DNA of 64,000 nt from Photobacterium swingsii (GCF_024346715.1 NZ_AP024852.1:1116001-1180000), one strand, 5' to 3'. Shown: positions 34,309 to 48,425, numbered from the stretch's first letter. The notes: generated by a model not told the origin, from the sequence alone. A program made the numbers and translations.

Positions 34309-35274
34309 ATGAGCCTATTAGATGTTAAAGATCTGCGTGTAGAATTTACCACGCAAGACGGGATTGTGACGGCAGTTAACGATCTAAACTTCTCACTAAA
34401 CCAAGGTGAAACCTTAGGTATCGTTGGTGAATCAGGATCAGGCAAAAGTCAGACTGTATTCGCTATCATGGGTCTACTCGCTAAAAACGGCATCATCAGC
34501 GGCAGTGCTGAATTTGAAGGCCGTAATATTCTTAATTTGCCAGAGAAAGAGCTTAACAAGGTTCGTGCCGAGCAAATTGCGATGATTTTCCAAGACCCTA
34601 TGACATCGTTGAACCCATACATGAAAGTTAGCGATCAGCTAATGGAAGTATTAATGCTACACAAAGGTATGGGGAAAACCGAAGCATTCGAAGAATCTGT
34701 TCGTATGCTAGATGCGGTTAAAATTCCAGAAGCACGTAAGCGTATTAGCATGTATCCGCATGAGTTCTCAGGCGGTATGCGCCAGCGTGTGATGATTGCG
34801 ATGGCACTACTTTGCCGTCCTAAACTCCTGATTGCTGATGAACCAACAACAGCTTTGGATGTAACGGTTCAAGCGCAAATCATGGAAATGCTTAACGATC
34901 TAAAAACTGATTTCAATACTGCGATCATCATGATCACCCACGACTTAGGCGTGGTTGCAGGTAGCTGTGACAAAGTATTGGTTATGTATGCTGGCCGTAC
35001 TATGGAATACGGCAAAATTGATGAGATTTTCTATAAGCCTTCTCACCCATATACAGAAGGTTTGTTACGCGCTATCCCACGTTTAGATACAGAAGGTGAA
35101 GTATTACCGACGATTCCTGGTAATCCACCTAACTTACTACGCTTGCCAGAGGGCTGTCCTTACCAAGACCGCTGCCACCGTGTAACAAGCCGTTGTAAGC
35201 AAGAAGCACCTGATTTAAAAGCCTTCACGGAAGGTCGTCTACGTGCGTGTTTTTCTGATGTGGGGACGTGGTAA
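34309..35274 (+). CDS. oppD: Oligopeptide ABC transporter ATPase OppD
   Basis: A 321-aa ATPase with Walker A GESGSGKSQ, the ABC signature FSGGMRQRVMIAMAL, Walker B LLIADEPTTALD and the C-terminal oligopeptide/dipeptide domain, whose Cys (CPYQDRCHRVTSRC) may bind a 4Fe-4S cluster as in Dpp/Opp relatives. ATG 34309 has AAGGAAGGA upstream and is preferred to 34288. The stop shares a base with the oppF start. Confidence 0.96.
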   Translation: MSLLDVKDLRVEFTTQDGIVTAVNDLNFSLNQGETLGIVGESGSGKSQTVFAIMGLLAKNGIISGSAEFEGRNILNLPEKELNKVRAEQIAMIFQDPMTSLNPYMKVSDQLMEVLMLHKGMGKTEAFEESVRMLDAVKIPEARKRISMYPHEFSGGMRQRVMIAMALLCRPKLLIADEPTTALDVTVQAQIMEMLNDLKTDFNTAIIMITHDLGVVAGSCDKVLVMYAGRTMEYGKIDEIFYKPSHPYTEGLLRAIPRLDTEGEVLPTIPGNPPNLLRLPEGCPYQDRCHRVTSRCKQEAPDLKAFTEGRLRACFSDVGTW

Positions 35275-36260
35275 TGAATACTAAAAAGAATCTGTTATTA
35301 GACATTAAAGACCTAAAAGTTCACTTCAACATTGCGGCTAAATCAGCATGGCCATGGGCGAAACCATTAAAGCTGAAAGCTGTTGATGGGGTTGATATCC
35401 GTTTATATGAGGGTGAAACGCTCGGGGTTGTTGGTGAATCAGGTTGTGGTAAATCGACCTTTGCTCGTGCAGTTATCGGTTTGGTTGAAGCTACAGACGG
35501 TAATGTTGTTTGGTTGGGACAAGATCTTACCAAACTGCCGCATAACGCCTTGCGAGAAAAGCGCAAAGAGATCCAAATGATCTTCCAAGATCCACTGGCG
35601 TCGCTAAACCCACGTATGACTGTTGGCGAAATTATTGCTGAGCCGTTGAAGACATTTTTCCCTGAATTATCAGAGGATGATGTGAAAGGGCAGGTTAAGC
35701 AGATGATGACTAAGGTCGGTTTGCTTCCAAACGTAATTAACCGTTACCCGCATGAATTTTCTGGCGGCCAATGTCAACGTATTGGTATCGCACGCGCATT
35801 AATTCTTAAACCTAAGATGATCATTTGTGATGAGCCAGTTTCAGCGTTGGATGTGTCTATTCAAGCGCAGGTAGTTAACTTATTGAAAGAGCTTCAGAAA
35901 GAAATGGGGCTGAGTTTAGTCTTTATTGCCCATGACTTGTCTGTTGTTAAACATATTTCTGATCGTGTACTCGTGATGTACTTAGGTAATGCGGTTGAAA
36001 TGGGGGAAAGTGAAGCACTTTTTGCTGAGCCTAAGCACCCTTATACCCGCGCATTGATGTCTGCAGTGCCGATCCCTGATCCTGAATTAGAACGAAACAA
36101 GACTATCCAGTTATTGGAGGGTGAATTACCTTCACCCATTAACCCACCGACAGGTTGTGTGTTCCGTACGCGTTGTCCGCAAGCCACCGAAGCTTGTGCC
36201 CAACAAAAACCATCGTTAAAAGGCGATGATGTACATGCGGTAGCTTGTTTAAATGTGTAA
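35274..36260 (+). CDS. oppF: Oligopeptide ABC transporter ATPase OppF
   Basis: The second ATPase of the importer, 328 aa. It has Walker A GESGCGKST, signature FSGGQCQRIGIARAL, Walker B IICDEPVSALD and the C-terminal Cys-containing region (CVFRTRCPQATEAC). ATG 35274 overlaps the oppD stop by one base, so translation is coupled; an upstream GTG (35268) is possible. It is the last gene, before two hairpins. Confidence 0.96.
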   Translation: MNTKKNLLLDIKDLKVHFNIAAKSAWPWAKPLKLKAVDGVDIRLYEGETLGVVGESGCGKSTFARAVIGLVEATDGNVVWLGQDLTKLPHNALREKRKEIQMIFQDPLASLNPRMTVGEIIAEPLKTFFPELSEDDVKGQVKQMMTKVGLLPNVINRYPHEFSGGQCQRIGIARALILKPKMIICDEPVSALDVSIQAQVVNLLKELQKEMGLSLVFIAHDLSVVKHISDRVLVMYLGNAVEMGESEALFAEPKHPYTRALMSAVPIPDPELERNKTIQLLEGELPSPINPPTGCVFRTRCPQATEACAQQKPSLKGDDVHAVACLNV

Positions 36261-36266
36261 CAATTC

Positions 36267-36313
36267 GAGCCTGTGACAGGCTTTGAGCGCGGTGTTAAAG
36301 CCGCGCTTTTTTT
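36267..36313 (+). terminator. Terminator of the opp operon
   Basis: A small hairpin (AGCCTG / CAGGCT) is followed by AGCGCGG / CCGCGCT and T7. Confidence 0.9.
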
Positions 36314-36464
36314 ATGTCTGAAGTTTAGGTTTGAGTTTGTTTGCGTCATAAAAATGACTTTACAGTCAATGATTTAACATATTGATAACTGACTAAATAA
36401 AGGTTAAATTTAACACTTCTTTTACTTCGGTAACTTATTTTTGGCATTACACAAGGATGTTGTT

Positions 36465-38567
36465 ATGCGGTCACTTTCAGTGCAATGGAAAATTACTTTA
36501 CTCGCGGGGGTAGGGTTATTAGCTACAATTACAGTACTTACAGGTCTGTCGTTTTACTTTTCGGCGCAAAGTCAGCGCTTGGTAAATGAACAGACATTTT
36601 CCTCTCTTAGAGAACAATCACAATCCTTAGTACGGGTTCAGGCACAGCGTCAGGCTATTCACGTTAAACAGTATTTAGATGAAGCGGCGCATCGTGCTGA
36701 AATGTTGGCACAAAGTGTTTTATTTCTAAAGTTTAATGCTGAAGAAAACTACACGAATAGTTCAGAGCTTCGTGGTTCAATTAATGAATTACTGCGTCGT
36801 TCTGTCGATAACTTCAGTAATATTCGTGGCGCCTTCGTGGTTTTTAACCCCGATGCACTTGACGGTGAAGATGGGAATTACCATGGTGCTGACTATGTTG
36901 GCGCAAACGATACGGGGCGATTCTCGCCTTATTGGGTAACGGCAGAAGATGGTAGTGCAGAGCAAACTATTATCACTGAATCCGACATTACAGCGGCCCA
37001 GCATCATCGTTTTAGTTGCAGTATTGATCAGCAAACGGCTTGTGTATTGCGCCCCGAGTATTCTGCAAATCAGGTATTAATCAGTTCAATTACTACCCCA
37101 CTGATTGTTGATGGTAAAGCGATTGGCTTACTAGGGCTTGATATTAATCTCAGTGCTTTACAGAGCGTGATCAGCGATGTAGACAGCAATTTATTTGATG
37201 GCTCTGGCAAAGTGAGTTTATTGAGTGATGACGGCACGATCGTGGCTTGGGATCAAAGCCGCCAGCGTGTGGGTAGTCAATTTAATGTCAATGATGGATT
37301 ACCGAGTGAGATGAAAAACTGGCTGACGAATGGTGCTGAATACATAGGTTGGAGTGCAGATCAGCAATGGTTGTCAGCGTATATGCCAGTCGTACTCGGG
37401 CAATCTGCATGGGGCGTTGTTATTCAGCTGCCTACAGACAAAGTACTTGCTGAAGCCACGGCGTTGAATACCCATATTGATGCGTTACGTGTGGAGTCGT
37501 CGCAGGTGCAGATAGTTGCCAGTGTTGTGATGGCTTTGGTCGGGCTTATTGTGGTGCTATTTGCTTCAGCAAAACTCGTTGCGCCTATTAAATTACTTGC
37601 CGCGCGTTTGGAAGATATTGCGTCTGGTGAAGGTGATTTAACTCAACGTATTCAGCTAGATCAACAGGATGAAGTTGGTCAGTTAGCCATGTGGTTTAAT
37701 CGCTTTCTTGATAAATTACAAACGACCATGAAGCAAGTGGTTGTGGCGGTTGACGAAGTTGATACCACGGCCAGTGAAGCGGCTAAGGTCGCGAGTAATA
37801 GCCGCGATGGCAGCCAAGCGCAATTTAAAGAAGTGGATATGGTGGCGACGGCTTCGGAAGAGATGACGCAGACTGCTGGTGAAGTGGTACAGCATACACA
37901 GACGGCACTTGATGCTGCACAGCAAGCTGGCGAAGCTGCGATTGCAGGGCAGGGGGTCATTCATCAGTCTGCAGCGTCGATGACTAATTTGGTTGAACGC
38001 ATGGAGATGGCTGTCCCCGTTGCTAAAGAACTCTCCAATAGCAGTAAGAATATCGATGAGATCTTGCAAGTGATCGGTGGAATTTCTGAACAAACGAATC
38101 TACTGGCATTAAATGCTGCGATTGAGGCGGCAAGGGCAGGCGAACAAGGCCGAGGTTTTGCTGTTGTCGCTGATGAAGTACGTCAGCTTGCGAGTCGGAC
38201 TCAAGATTCGGTGGGACAAATCCGCGAAGTCATTGAGCAGTTACAGCAAGGAACGCGAAGTGTGGTTGCGGCAATCGAGGAAGGTAATCATCTTGCAGGT
38301 GATACGGCATCACAAGTTTCTGAAGCGGTGACGAGTTTAGAGCAAATTACGGATTCAGTGACTGCGATTCAAACCATGAATGAACAGATCATGCGCGCGG
38401 CGCAGGAGCAGCAAGCGGTATCGGGGGAAGTGAACCGTAATGTTTCGAACATTCGAGAGCTGAGCGAAAGTATTTTGCATCAAGCGGGCAGTTCTGCGGA
38501 TATTAGTGATCGATTAACGGCGTTGGCCGAGCAGCAAAAACGCTTAACCGGGCAGTTTAAAGTCTGA
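36465..38567 (+). CDS. Methyl-accepting chemotaxis protein
   Basis: A 700-aa chemoreceptor. Helix 1 (about 10-32), a large periplasmic double-Cache-like sensor (about 35-345, with a PYW segment and [14 protein letters not shown]), helix 2 (about 350-372), a HAMP domain ([21 protein letters not shown]) and a signalling domain with the tip [21 protein letters not shown]. The ligand is unknown; such Cache receptors often sense amino or organic acids. ATG 36465 has an AAGGA site; the upstream TTG is rejected. It is not in the opp operon (terminator between). Confidence 0.93.
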   Translation: MRSLSVQWKITLLAGVGLLATITVLTGLSFYFSAQSQRLVNEQTFSSLREQSQSLVRVQAQRQAIHVKQYLDEAAHRAEMLAQSVLFLKFNAEENYTNSSELRGSINELLRRSVDNFSNIRGAFVVFNPDALDGEDGNYHGADYVGANDTGRFSPYWVTAEDGSAEQTIITESDITAAQHHRFSCSIDQQTACVLRPEYSANQVLISSITTPLIVDGKAIGLLGLDINLSALQSVISDVDSNLFDGSGKVSLLSDDGTIVAWDQSRQRVGSQFNVNDGLPSEMKNWLTNGAEYIGWSADQQWLSAYMPVVLGQSAWGVVIQLPTDKVLAEATALNTHIDALRVESSQVQIVASVVMALVGLIVVLFASAKLVAPIKLLAARLEDIASGEGDLTQRIQLDQQDEVGQLAMWFNRFLDKLQTTMKQVVVAVDEVDTTASEAAKVASNSRDGSQAQFKEVDMVATASEEMTQTAGEVVQHTQTALDAAQQAGEAAIAGQGVIHQSAASMTNLVERMEMAVPVAKELSNSSKNIDEILQVIGGISEQTNLLALNAAIEAARAGEQGRGFAVVADEVRQLASRTQDSVGQIREVIEQLQQGTRSVVAAIEEGNHLAGDTASQVSEAVTSLEQITDSVTAIQTMNEQIMRAAQEQQAVSGEVNRNVSNIRELSESILHQAGSSADISDRLTALAEQQKRLTGQFKV

Positions 38568-38589
38568 TTTCTCATATAACGTGGGCATT

Positions 38590-38622
38590 AAAAAGCCGAA
38601 TCCAAGGATTCGGCTTTGTTTT
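38590..38622. terminator. Bidirectional terminator between the chemoreceptor and roxA
   Basis: AAAAGCCGAATCC and GGATTCGGCTTT pair around AA, with A- and T-rich flanks on both sides. Confidence 0.88.
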
Positions 38623-38643
38623 ATATGTTGTTTTTCTTTGAGA

Positions 38644-39777
38644 TTACTCGGCAGGATACCAGCTACCTTGATTGATCAGCTGAGTCAGCAGATCGATAAC
38701 AGCAGGATGCTCACGCATCGCTCCCAGCGTGTCACCATCAAGTGCTTCTTGATCACAAAGTGCGATAATAACTTGGCTGCATTCTTCTGGTAGCTCAACG
38801 GTTTCACCATTGATATAGCCAATATGAGGTGTTTCAGGGTAATAGAAAGCACGTAATCCACCAAGGCGTTTTAATGTTTCGTTTGCCATAAAGAATTGGT
38901 GTGTTTCACTGTTTTCCCATAATGGTTCTGCGGCGATAAGATCAAGCTCATGCCGGCTTTGACTTAAGTGTTCGCCCATCCAGTCTTTCATGAGTTCTGG
39001 ATGATCGAGCAGGCTACGCATCATATTTTCTAAATCTTGACGTTCAGCATCCAAGATAGCGCCGCTATTACTGCGCGCGGGTAAATCTGGGTTGTGATAG
39101 TGTACATCGCCAATCTCATTCGCAATCACGTGATCAGCAAAACTACTTAATAATTCTTGTTTCTTCGGGGAACGGAAACCGACCGAAAAGCTCATTGATG
39201 TTTCGATCGCGTAGCCATCGTGCGGGAAGCCTGGTGGAATATATAAAATATCACCAGGTTCAAGTACATCGTCGATGATAGGGTCAAAAGATTTAATTTG
39301 GCGTAATTCAGGGTGACGAAACTCTTCTTCGTAATCGTCATTTTTGGGGCCGACACGCCAGTGGCGTTTGCCTGAGCCTTGAGTGATAAAGACATCGTAC
39401 TGATCGATATGCGGACCAACACCACCACCTGGGGTAGAGTAGCTTATCATTAAATCATCCATTAACCAGTTTGGTAATAGACGAAATGGGGTCACAAGGC
39501 GAGCTGCGCCTTCGTGCCAATGATTTGCAGCTTGAACGATGAAAGACCAGTGATCTTCAGGTACATCATTAAAGGTTAGTGGGCCGTGTTTAACTTCCCA
39601 TTTGTCACCATGCTGAGCAATGTAGCGGGAATCAACTTCATCTTCCATTGCTAATCCTGCTAATTCATCAGGACTGATTGGATCAATAAAGTTTTTGAAG
39701 CCACCTTTAATAATCGTGGGCTTTTTTTGCCAATATTCGGCAAGGAATTGTTCGAAGTTGAAAGTAAAATCGTACAT
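38644..39777 (-). CDS. roxA: Ribosomal protein uL16 3-hydroxylase (YcfD/RoxA)
   Basis: A JmjC-type 2-oxoglutarate/Fe(II) oxygenase that hydroxylates an Arg of ribosomal protein L16 in E. coli. The 377-aa protein has the iron triad HIDQYDVF (His-x-Asp) and a distal His in YIPPGFPHDGY, with QGSGKRHWRVG between. The N-terminal FLAEYWQKKPTIIKGGF is typical. It is a single gene, converging on the chemoreceptor. Confidence 0.93.
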   Translation of the reverse strand: MYDFTFNFEQFLAEYWQKKPTIIKGGFKNFIDPISPDELAGLAMEDEVDSRYIAQHGDKWEVKHGPLTFNDVPEDHWSFIVQAANHWHEGAARLVTPFRLLPNWLMDDLMISYSTPGGGVGPHIDQYDVFITQGSGKRHWRVGPKNDDYEEEFRHPELRQIKSFDPIIDDVLEPGDILYIPPGFPHDGYAIETSMSFSVGFRSPKKQELLSSFADHVIANEIGDVHYHNPDLPARSNSGAILDAERQDLENMMRSLLDHPELMKDWMGEHLSQSRHELDLIAAEPLWENSETHQFFMANETLKRLGGLRAFYYPETPHIGYINGETVELPEECSQVIIALCDQEALDGDTLGAMREHPAVIDLLTQLINQGSWYPAE

Positions 39778-39877
39778 GTGGGCTTTGACTCAATGTGCAT
39801 GACCCGCGAGTATAGCGTATTCCCCATCGAAGGTGATGAGGAATTCGCTAATCGCTTTTATATGTGGCGCTGAGTCG

Positions 39878-41029
39878 TTATTGCAGTTGCCTTAGTAAAG
39901 GAAATGCTGAGGCTTGCTGATCATGGCTAGCAATAAAGCCAAGCAGTTGCTCTGTCTCTGGGTCAAAGGCTTTTGCAAGATAGCCATTACCAGAATGTGT
40001 GATTTCCCAGCTCGCATCTTGACGGGTTGTTTGGCCTGAAAGTGATAGTGGGAACCAAGGTGTCTTGGCTTTGACCAAACAAGGCGCTAATGTCACAGCT
40101 GTTAAATTACCGGCTAAGGTTTTGGCTAATGCCATCGCAGATAACATGGTCGGTTGTAAAAATGCTCGTACTTGGCCGTCCATTTCCGCACAATCACCCA
40201 GTGCATAGATACCGGGCTGTGAGGTTTGTAAATATCGATCAACCACAATCCCTTGCTGTGTTGTTAGTCCTGCTTGCTTCGCCAAGGTGATATTAGATTT
40301 TAGTCCCATCGCGGCAATGATGACATCATACTCAGTATTATGATCATCACTGGTTTTAGCTATTAATTGCTGGTGGTGGCGATTGATACTCTCCACGGTC
40401 TGACCTAATTTGAGTGTCACGCCGCGCTCTACCATCGTTTGGTATACCGATGCGCTTAGTAGCTCAGGTAGCAAGCTGGGCATAATATGTGTCGCTTTAT
40501 CGGTCAGGGTAACTTGTTTACCTGCGATTGATAAATCCATCGCAATTTCAGTTCCGATAAGCCCGGCACCAAGCACTAACACTGACTTCGCGCTAGCAAT
40601 TTTGTCTTGGTTTTCAGCGTACTCCGCCAAACTATTCAGTGTGATGACTTCATCTGCAGCATTGCCTGCAAAGGGCGGCACGAAAGCGTGTGCACCAGTA
40701 GCGAGTACTAATTGGCTATAAGATAAAGCTTTGCTACCTGATGCATTACTAATATTCACCTGTTTTAGCTGTGCATCAATGACTTCAACTTTGGTGTGGT
40801 TCAGTAAAGTAATTGCATTTGTTAATGCAAATTCAGCTGCTGCTTGCTTGATTAAATCACTGGCCGTTTGCTGCCGTGAAAATACATGGCTGAGATCTGG
40901 TTTTGCGTAATCATCGCCACTGTCAGCTGTGATGACGGTGATCGCCGTGGTTGAATCAATTTTGCGTAAAGATTTAACCAGTTGGTAAGCCGCAAAGCCG
41001 CTCCCCACAATAACAATATGATCATTCAT
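39878..41029 (-). CDS. norW: Nitric oxide reductase FlRd-NAD(+) reductase NorW
   Basis: NorW passes electrons from NADH to the rubredoxin domain of NorV. The 383-aa protein has the FAD motif IVIVGSGFAAYQLVKSLRK, NAD motif SVLVLGAGLIGTEIAMDL and the FAD-binding GIYALGDCAEMDG. It starts 12 bp after the norV stop, in the same operon. Confidence 0.93.
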   Translation of the reverse strand: MNDHIVIVGSGFAAYQLVKSLRKIDSTTAITVITADSGDDYAKPDLSHVFSRQQTASDLIKQAAAEFALTNAITLLNHTKVEVIDAQLKQVNISNASGSKALSYSQLVLATGAHAFVPPFAGNAADEVITLNSLAEYAENQDKIASAKSVLVLGAGLIGTEIAMDLSIAGKQVTLTDKATHIMPSLLPELLSASVYQTMVERGVTLKLGQTVESINRHHQQLIAKTSDDHNTEYDVIIAAMGLKSNITLAKQAGLTTQQGIVVDRYLQTSQPGIYALGDCAEMDGQVRAFLQPTMLSAMALAKTLAGNLTAVTLAPCLVKAKTPWFPLSLSGQTTRQDASWEITHSGNGYLAKAFDPETEQLLGFIASHDQQASAFPLLRQLQ

Positions 41030-41041
41030 TGTATTTGCCCC

Positions 41042-42556
41042 TTACGCTATTGGCTCAAAAACTTCTTTGCCAAGACCACATTCAGGGCACAGGAAACTGT
41101 CCGAAAGATCATGGAATGAAGTGCCAGGTTCTACATTTTGATTTGGCTCGCCAACTTTTGGATCATAAACCCAATTGCAAACAGTGCAGAGATAGCAAGT
41201 GCAGTCATCAGCATGACTTTCTGGCTTAATTTCTGTTTTAGCGTCTTCCTGGGTAGCTTGTCTTGATGCTCGCACTTCTGGCAGTGGTTGTTCATCAGCT
41301 TGGCTCGTGACTACCTCAGGTTCTTGGGGTTTCTCGCCCATGTCCGCTGCAACAACATTTTGATCATTCCATGTTTTGGCTATAGACACGCCATATTCAA
41401 CACAAGTTGCAACCCCTTCACCGTCTGGTTTCCAATGTAAGTGCAATGGTTCTTCAACGCTAAAGCCTGCTTCTTTTAGGCGGGAGTCAATACGCTTAAC
41501 GGCACCACCTGTCCAGCCTGAAGAACCAAATGCAGCGGCTGCTTTTTCTTTGAAGCGTAGACCATGAACCTCTTCAAGTAGAGCGGCTACTTTAGGCATC
41601 ATGACATTATTCATTGTAGAACTGCCCACTAACACCCCTTTAGAGCGGAACAGGCTAGCGAGAATGACGTTCTTATCATGACGAGAAATATTATAAATTT
41701 TGATTGCCGTATTAGGGCTTTCGCGGCGAATACCTTTAGCAACCGCATCTGCCATGATGCGCGTATTACCACTCATGCTGTCATAGACGATTGTGATACG
41801 ATCTTCTTTGTATGCTTGTGACCACTCGTAGTACTTTTCTACAATTTGTGTCGCGTTTTCGCGCCAAATACAGCCATGAGATGTAGCGATAATGTCGATT
41901 GGCACGCCAAGTGCGAGAACCTCCTCGATTTTTGCTTTAACCAGTGGTGCAAACGGAGTCAGAATATTCGAGAAGTAGCGCTGGCACTCATCGAATAGCT
42001 CAGTTTGATTCATCTCATCATTGAATAGGTGCTCATCGCAGTAGTGCTGGCCGAAAGCATCATTAGAGAATAGGATATTGTCGCCTGTCATGTAGGTCGC
42101 CATTGAATCAGGCCAGTGCAGCATCTTCATCTCAACAAAAACTAGCGCTTTGCCGTTACCGATATCTAGCGTATCACCTGTTTTGACGACACGGAAATCC
42201 CAATCAGGTTGGTGGTGATGACCAATAATACTGTCAACCCCCGCCTCAGTGCAGTAGATCGGTGTGTTGGGAATCTTTGCCATTAGTGTCGACAATGCGC
42301 CAGCGTGGTCATGCTCAGCATGTTGAGTGATGATGTAATCAATTTGGTTAAGATCAATCTCTTGCTCTAAGTTGGCAATAAACTGTTCGTCGAATTGGTG
42401 ATCAACGGTATCGATGAGCACTGTCTTTTCTTCTTGGATCAGGTAGCTGTTGTAACTCGTACCACGACCCATCTTGTACTCAGTACCGTGGAAGTATTCT
42501 GTTTCCCAGTCTTTGATACCAACCCATTTCACATTGTTTTTAACTTGAATAGACAT
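41042..42556 (-). CDS. norV: Anaerobic nitric oxide reductase flavorubredoxin NorV
   Basis: NorV reduces NO to N2O under low oxygen. The 504-aa protein has a diiron metallo-beta-lactamase domain ([10 protein letters not shown]), a flavodoxin domain ([17 protein letters not shown], about residue 255) and a C-terminal rubredoxin with CTVC...CPEC (about 450-500). A Ser/Glu/Gln-rich linker precedes the rubredoxin. The upstream region has NsrR-like palindromes, and no norR lies next to it. Confidence 0.96.
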   Translation of the reverse strand: MSIQVKNNVKWVGIKDWETEYFHGTEYKMGRGTSYNSYLIQEEKTVLIDTVDHQFDEQFIANLEQEIDLNQIDYIITQHAEHDHAGALSTLMAKIPNTPIYCTEAGVDSIIGHHHQPDWDFRVVKTGDTLDIGNGKALVFVEMKMLHWPDSMATYMTGDNILFSNDAFGQHYCDEHLFNDEMNQTELFDECQRYFSNILTPFAPLVKAKIEEVLALGVPIDIIATSHGCIWRENATQIVEKYYEWSQAYKEDRITIVYDSMSGNTRIMADAVAKGIRRESPNTAIKIYNISRHDKNVILASLFRSKGVLVGSSTMNNVMMPKVAALLEEVHGLRFKEKAAAAFGSSGWTGGAVKRIDSRLKEAGFSVEEPLHLHWKPDGEGVATCVEYGVSIAKTWNDQNVVAADMGEKPQEPEVVTSQADEQPLPEVRASRQATQEDAKTEIKPESHADDCTCYLCTVCNWVYDPKVGEPNQNVEPGTSFHDLSDSFLCPECGLGKEVFEPIA

Positions 42557-42580
42557 AACAGCTACCTATGTATTTTGCAT

Positions 42581-42603
42581 AACATGTATTTTGAGTGCAT
42601 GTT
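42581..42603. promoter_or_regulatory. NsrR-like palindrome 1 upstream of norVW
   Basis: AACATGTATTTT...CATGTT, with AACATG and CATGTT arms in a 23-bp site, fits the Vibrionaceae-type NsrR motif (AACATGTATTTT then AAATACATGTT) at 20 of 23 positions. It is 25 bp before the norV start. A further ATGTATTTT half-site overlaps at 42568-42576. Confidence 0.55.
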
Positions 42604-42632
42604 ATACCCGAGCATCCGTTGTGGCAATACTA

Positions 42633-42655
42633 AACATATATAAAAAATACATGTT
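42633..42655. promoter_or_regulatory. NsrR-like palindrome 2 upstream of norVW
   Basis: A second 23-bp site with AACAT at the left and AAATACATGTT at the right. Its right half matches the motif exactly. It is 52 bp from the first site. Confidence 0.5.
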
Positions 42656-42755
42656 TAAATTATCTTTTTGATTATAAAAGAAATAAAATTCATATAAGGT
42701 GTTTTTATTATTGAGAGGGTAAGGTGGCTGTATAACATTTTGGTGGGGAATTGCA

Positions 42756-42783
42756 CAAAAAAAAGGTTGGCCTAGGCCAACCT
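42756..42783 (-). terminator. Intrinsic terminator of purB
   Basis: On the minus strand the palindrome AGGTTGGCC / GGCCAACCT is followed by T8. Confidence 0.92.
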
Positions 42784-42802
42784 CTTCATGACAAAACGCG
42801 AC

Positions 42803-44233
<1,431 letters not shown>

Positions 44234-44254
44234 CTATTTCGCAATCAAAAAATA

Positions 44255-44872
44255 TTAACAGCGAGCAAGCAAGATTTTTGCTTGTTCAACCATTTGCTTA
44301 CGGCCAAAGATCAAATGACGACGTTTACCACCAACTTGACGCCACAACACAGCACTGCGAACAGCGGCAAGTAGCAAAGCGCGTACTTTATGCTGAACAC
44401 TATTTTGTTGTAGGTGAGCAGGTGTACCTGTTACCTGAATGCGAGGTCCTAATGGACTAATGGTATCAAGGTAAACGCTAGCAATATTGCTAACCATTTG
44501 TTCTTCGAGCAATTCAAAATGTTCAGTTTGGCGCTTTAAGACATCAATGCGCTCACCAAGCTGAGCCATGCTATCGCGGCGGCTAGATAATTTACGCTCT
44601 AGTGCCATCACGCTAACAAGGTAGCGTGTGATTTCATTGCCAGAAGGCGTGTTATCAATCTCTGCCGTCAGGGTTTCTAACCCCAAACGTAGGCTTGATT
44701 CATCACCGAAAATTTCAAGGGTGTTAGCAGGGTCTGTCACAATAATACTGTTAAGACAGGCTGCTAACTCATCGCTATCGCAAGTGCCGTCGCGGGCAAC
44801 TTTTTGAACGAGTTTCACTGCTTGGCAGATCCCAGCAAAAGCGATAGTACGATCGTATAAAGAGTTTGCCAC
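44255..44872 (-). CDS. hflD: High-frequency lysogenization protein HflD homolog
   Basis: HflD is a peripheral membrane protein of unclear cellular role that in E. coli binds lambda CII. With GTG 44872 the 205-aa protein begins [22 protein letters not shown], the conserved N-terminus. The GTG has GGAG 8 bp upstream. ATG 44914 would overlap mnmA by 29 bp and add 14 atypical residues. It is coupled to mnmA upstream and purB downstream. Confidence 0.93.
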   Translation of the reverse strand: MANSLYDRTIAFAGICQAVKLVQKVARDGTCDSDELAACLNSIIVTDPANTLEIFGDESSLRLGLETLTAEIDNTPSGNEITRYLVSVMALERKLSSRRDSMAQLGERIDVLKRQTEHFELLEEQMVSNIASVYLDTISPLGPRIQVTGTPAHLQQNSVQHKVRALLLAAVRSAVLWRQVGGKRRHLIFGRKQMVEQAKILLARC

Positions 44873-44885
44873 GTGCGACTGCTCC

Positions 44886-46330
<1,445 letters not shown>

Positions 46331-46375
46331 AAAATTCACTAAGCCTAAAACAGGGGGGGCTTTAAGGCTTAGTGA
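46331..46375 (-). terminator. Hairpin after rluE
   Basis: Perfect 11-bp stem (TCACTAAGCCT / AGGCTTAGTGA) with an 18-nt loop that holds seven G in a row on the plus strand. The minus-strand T run is weak (ATTTTC), so it may be an inefficient terminator or mRNA end. Confidence 0.6.
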
Positions 46376-46387
46376 TTATAAGTACGA

Positions 46388-47032
46388 CTATTGGCCAGAG
46401 TGTAATGTGACTTCTCGCCACTCACCTGGCGCCAGATCATCGACAGTCCATTGCGCCATTTTGTAGCGGATCAAACGCAAGGTTGGATGGTTTATGTGCG
46501 CTGTCATGCGGCGAACTTGGCGATTACGTCCTTCTCGTAGCGTGATCGCAAGCCAAGTGGTTGGTACATTTTTTCGTTCACGAATAGGCGGTACGCGATC
46601 CCATATCGGCGGTTCAGCCATACGCTCGACTTCAGCGGGTAAAGTTGGCCCATCTTTTAGGGTGACACCTTTACGCAGTGCGTCTAACTGTTCATCGCTT
46701 GGCTCACCTTCGACCTGTGCCCAATAGGTTTTTGGAGACTTAGATTGCGGTTGAGTCAATTTAGCTTGCAAGATGCCATCATTGGTGAGTACCAACAATC
46801 CTTCACTGTCTTTATCAAGGCGACCAGCAGGATAAACATCTTTCACAGGGATGAAATCTGCCAAGGTAGTATCGCCTTCTTCACCTGTAAATTGGGTCAG
46901 TACATTGAAGGGTTTGTTAAATAAAATGATCTTTTGAGGGCCTCGAGGGCGCTTAGGTTTATTGAGTTTTCTTGATGCTCTGCGCTCATTATTGGCACGT
47001 TGAGGTTGACGTGAGGTTGTATTTGGCTTCAT
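46388..47032 (-). CDS. rluE: 23S rRNA pseudouridine(2457) synthase RluE
   Basis: RluE modifies U2457 of 23S rRNA. The 214-aa protein has a basic N-terminal tail, [17 protein letters not shown], the catalytic [17 protein letters not shown] (Asp in RLD) and [12 protein letters not shown]. An in-frame ATG at 47074 overlaps a TATAAT (minus strand, 47080-47075), so it probably lies at or before the transcription start. ATG 47032 is preferred. It is divergent from icd. Confidence 0.92.
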   Translation of the reverse strand: MKPNTTSRQPQRANNERRASRKLNKPKRPRGPQKIILFNKPFNVLTQFTGEEGDTTLADFIPVKDVYPAGRLDKDSEGLLVLTNDGILQAKLTQPQSKSPKTYWAQVEGEPSDEQLDALRKGVTLKDGPTLPAEVERMAEPPIWDRVPPIRERKNVPTTWLAITLREGRNRQVRRMTAHINHPTLRLIRYKMAQWTVDDLAPGEWREVTLHSGQ

Positions 47033-47174
47033 AAATAGCGTGTTGTACTGGGGATTAGTGATGATGACCCGCATATTATACGTGAAAATTCGCGGATTGG
47101 CGTGTCGTTAAAAAATCGAGTATGATTTGCGCGCATCTTACAAAAAGATAACAAATGGACGCTAGGAGATTTAA

Positions 47175-48425
47175 ATGGATAGTAAAGTAGTTGTACCAGT
47201 TGAAGGTCAGAAAATCACGCTAGATTCTGAAGGTAAACTGGTTGTTCCTAACAACCCTGTCATTCCTTATATTGAAGGTGATGGTATTGGGGTTGATGTA
47301 AGCCCTGCAATGATCAAAGTAGTTGATGCTGCTGTAAACAAAGCCTATGCCGGTGATCGTAAGATTGAATGGATGGAAATCTACACGGGCGAAAAGTCTA
47401 CCCAAGTATATGGCGAAGACGCATGGCTACCGCAAGAAACACTAGAATTTATTCGTGACTACAAAGTGGCGATTAAAGGCCCGCTAACAACCCCTGTTGG
47501 TGGTGGTATCCGCTCACTGAACGTAGCACTTCGTCAAGAGCTTGATCTTTACATCTGTGCTCGACCTGTACGTTACTTCGAAGGTGTGCCAAGCCCAGTA
47601 AAACAGCCAGAGCTAACAGACATGGTTATTTACCGTGAGAACTCTGAAGATATCTACGCTGGTGTTGAATTCCAAGCGGGTACAAAAGAAGCCGATAAGG
47701 TTATCAAATTCCTTCAAGATGAAATGGGTGCAACTAAAATCCGTTTTCCACAACAATGTGGCGTAGGCATTAAACCTATTTCTGAAGAAGGTACTAAGCG
47801 TTTAGTCCGTGCTGCACTGCAATACACAATTGATAATGATCGTGATTCATTAACGATTGTGCATAAAGGTAACATCATGAAGTTCACCGAAGGTGCCTTC
47901 AAAGACTGGGGTTACGAAGTGGCGGCAGAATTTGGTGCTGAGCTGCTTGATGGCGGTCCATGGATGACGTTGAAGAACCCGAATACGGGTAAAGAAATTG
48001 TTGTCAAAGACTGCATCGCCGATGCGTTCCTACAGCAAATCCTTCTGCGCCCTGCAGAGTACGATGTTATTGCAACCATGAACCTAAATGGTGACTACAT
48101 CTCTGATGCACTGGCTGCACAGGTTGGTGGTATTGGTATTGCTCCGGGTGCAAATATTGGTGATGGTGTGGCGCTATTTGAAGCAACCCACGGTACAGCA
48201 CCTAAGTATGCAGGCCAAGATAAAGTGAACCCTGGTTCATTGATTCTTTCTGCTGAAATGATGCTTCGTCACCTAGGTTGGACTGAAGCTGCAGACTTGA
48301 TCATTAGCTCAATGGAAGCTGCGATCAGTAATAAGACAGTAACTTATGATTTTGAGCGTCTAATGGAAGGCGCAACACTACGTAAGTGTTCTGAGTTTGC
48401 TGATGATATGATCGAGCACATGTAA
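47175..48425 (+). CDS. icd: Isocitrate dehydrogenase (NADP+)
   Basis: TCA cycle enzyme, homodimeric E. coli type, 416 aa. It has [19 protein letters not shown] with the regulatory/catalytic Ser, [14 protein letters not shown], and the C-terminal NADP region [24 protein letters not shown] precedes the ATG. It is followed by a terminator. It is divergent from rluE. Confidence 0.97.
   Translation: MDSKVVVPVEGQKITLDSEGKLVVPNNPVIPYIEGDGIGVDVSPAMIKVVDAAVNKAYAGDRKIEWMEIYTGEKSTQVYGEDAWLPQETLEFIRDYKVAIKGPLTTPVGGGIRSLNVALRQELDLYICARPVRYFEGVPSPVKQPELTDMVIYRENSEDIYAGVEFQAGTKEADKVIKFLQDEMGATKIRFPQQCGVGIKPISEEGTKRLVRAALQYTIDNDRDSLTIVHKGNIMKFTEGAFKDWGYEVAAEFGAELLDGGPWMTLKNPNTGKEIVVKDCIADAFLQQILLRPAEYDVIATMNLNGDYISDALAAQVGGIGIAPGANIGDGVALFEATHGTAPKYAGQDKVNPGSLILSAEMMLRHLGWTEAADLIISSMEAAISNKTVTYDFERLMEGATLRKCSEFADDMIEHM

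Noticed and set aside
46331..46375. REP-type element at the G7-containing hairpin
   Set aside because: It is single-copy in the window and placed directly after rluE, so a transcript end is the simpler reading.
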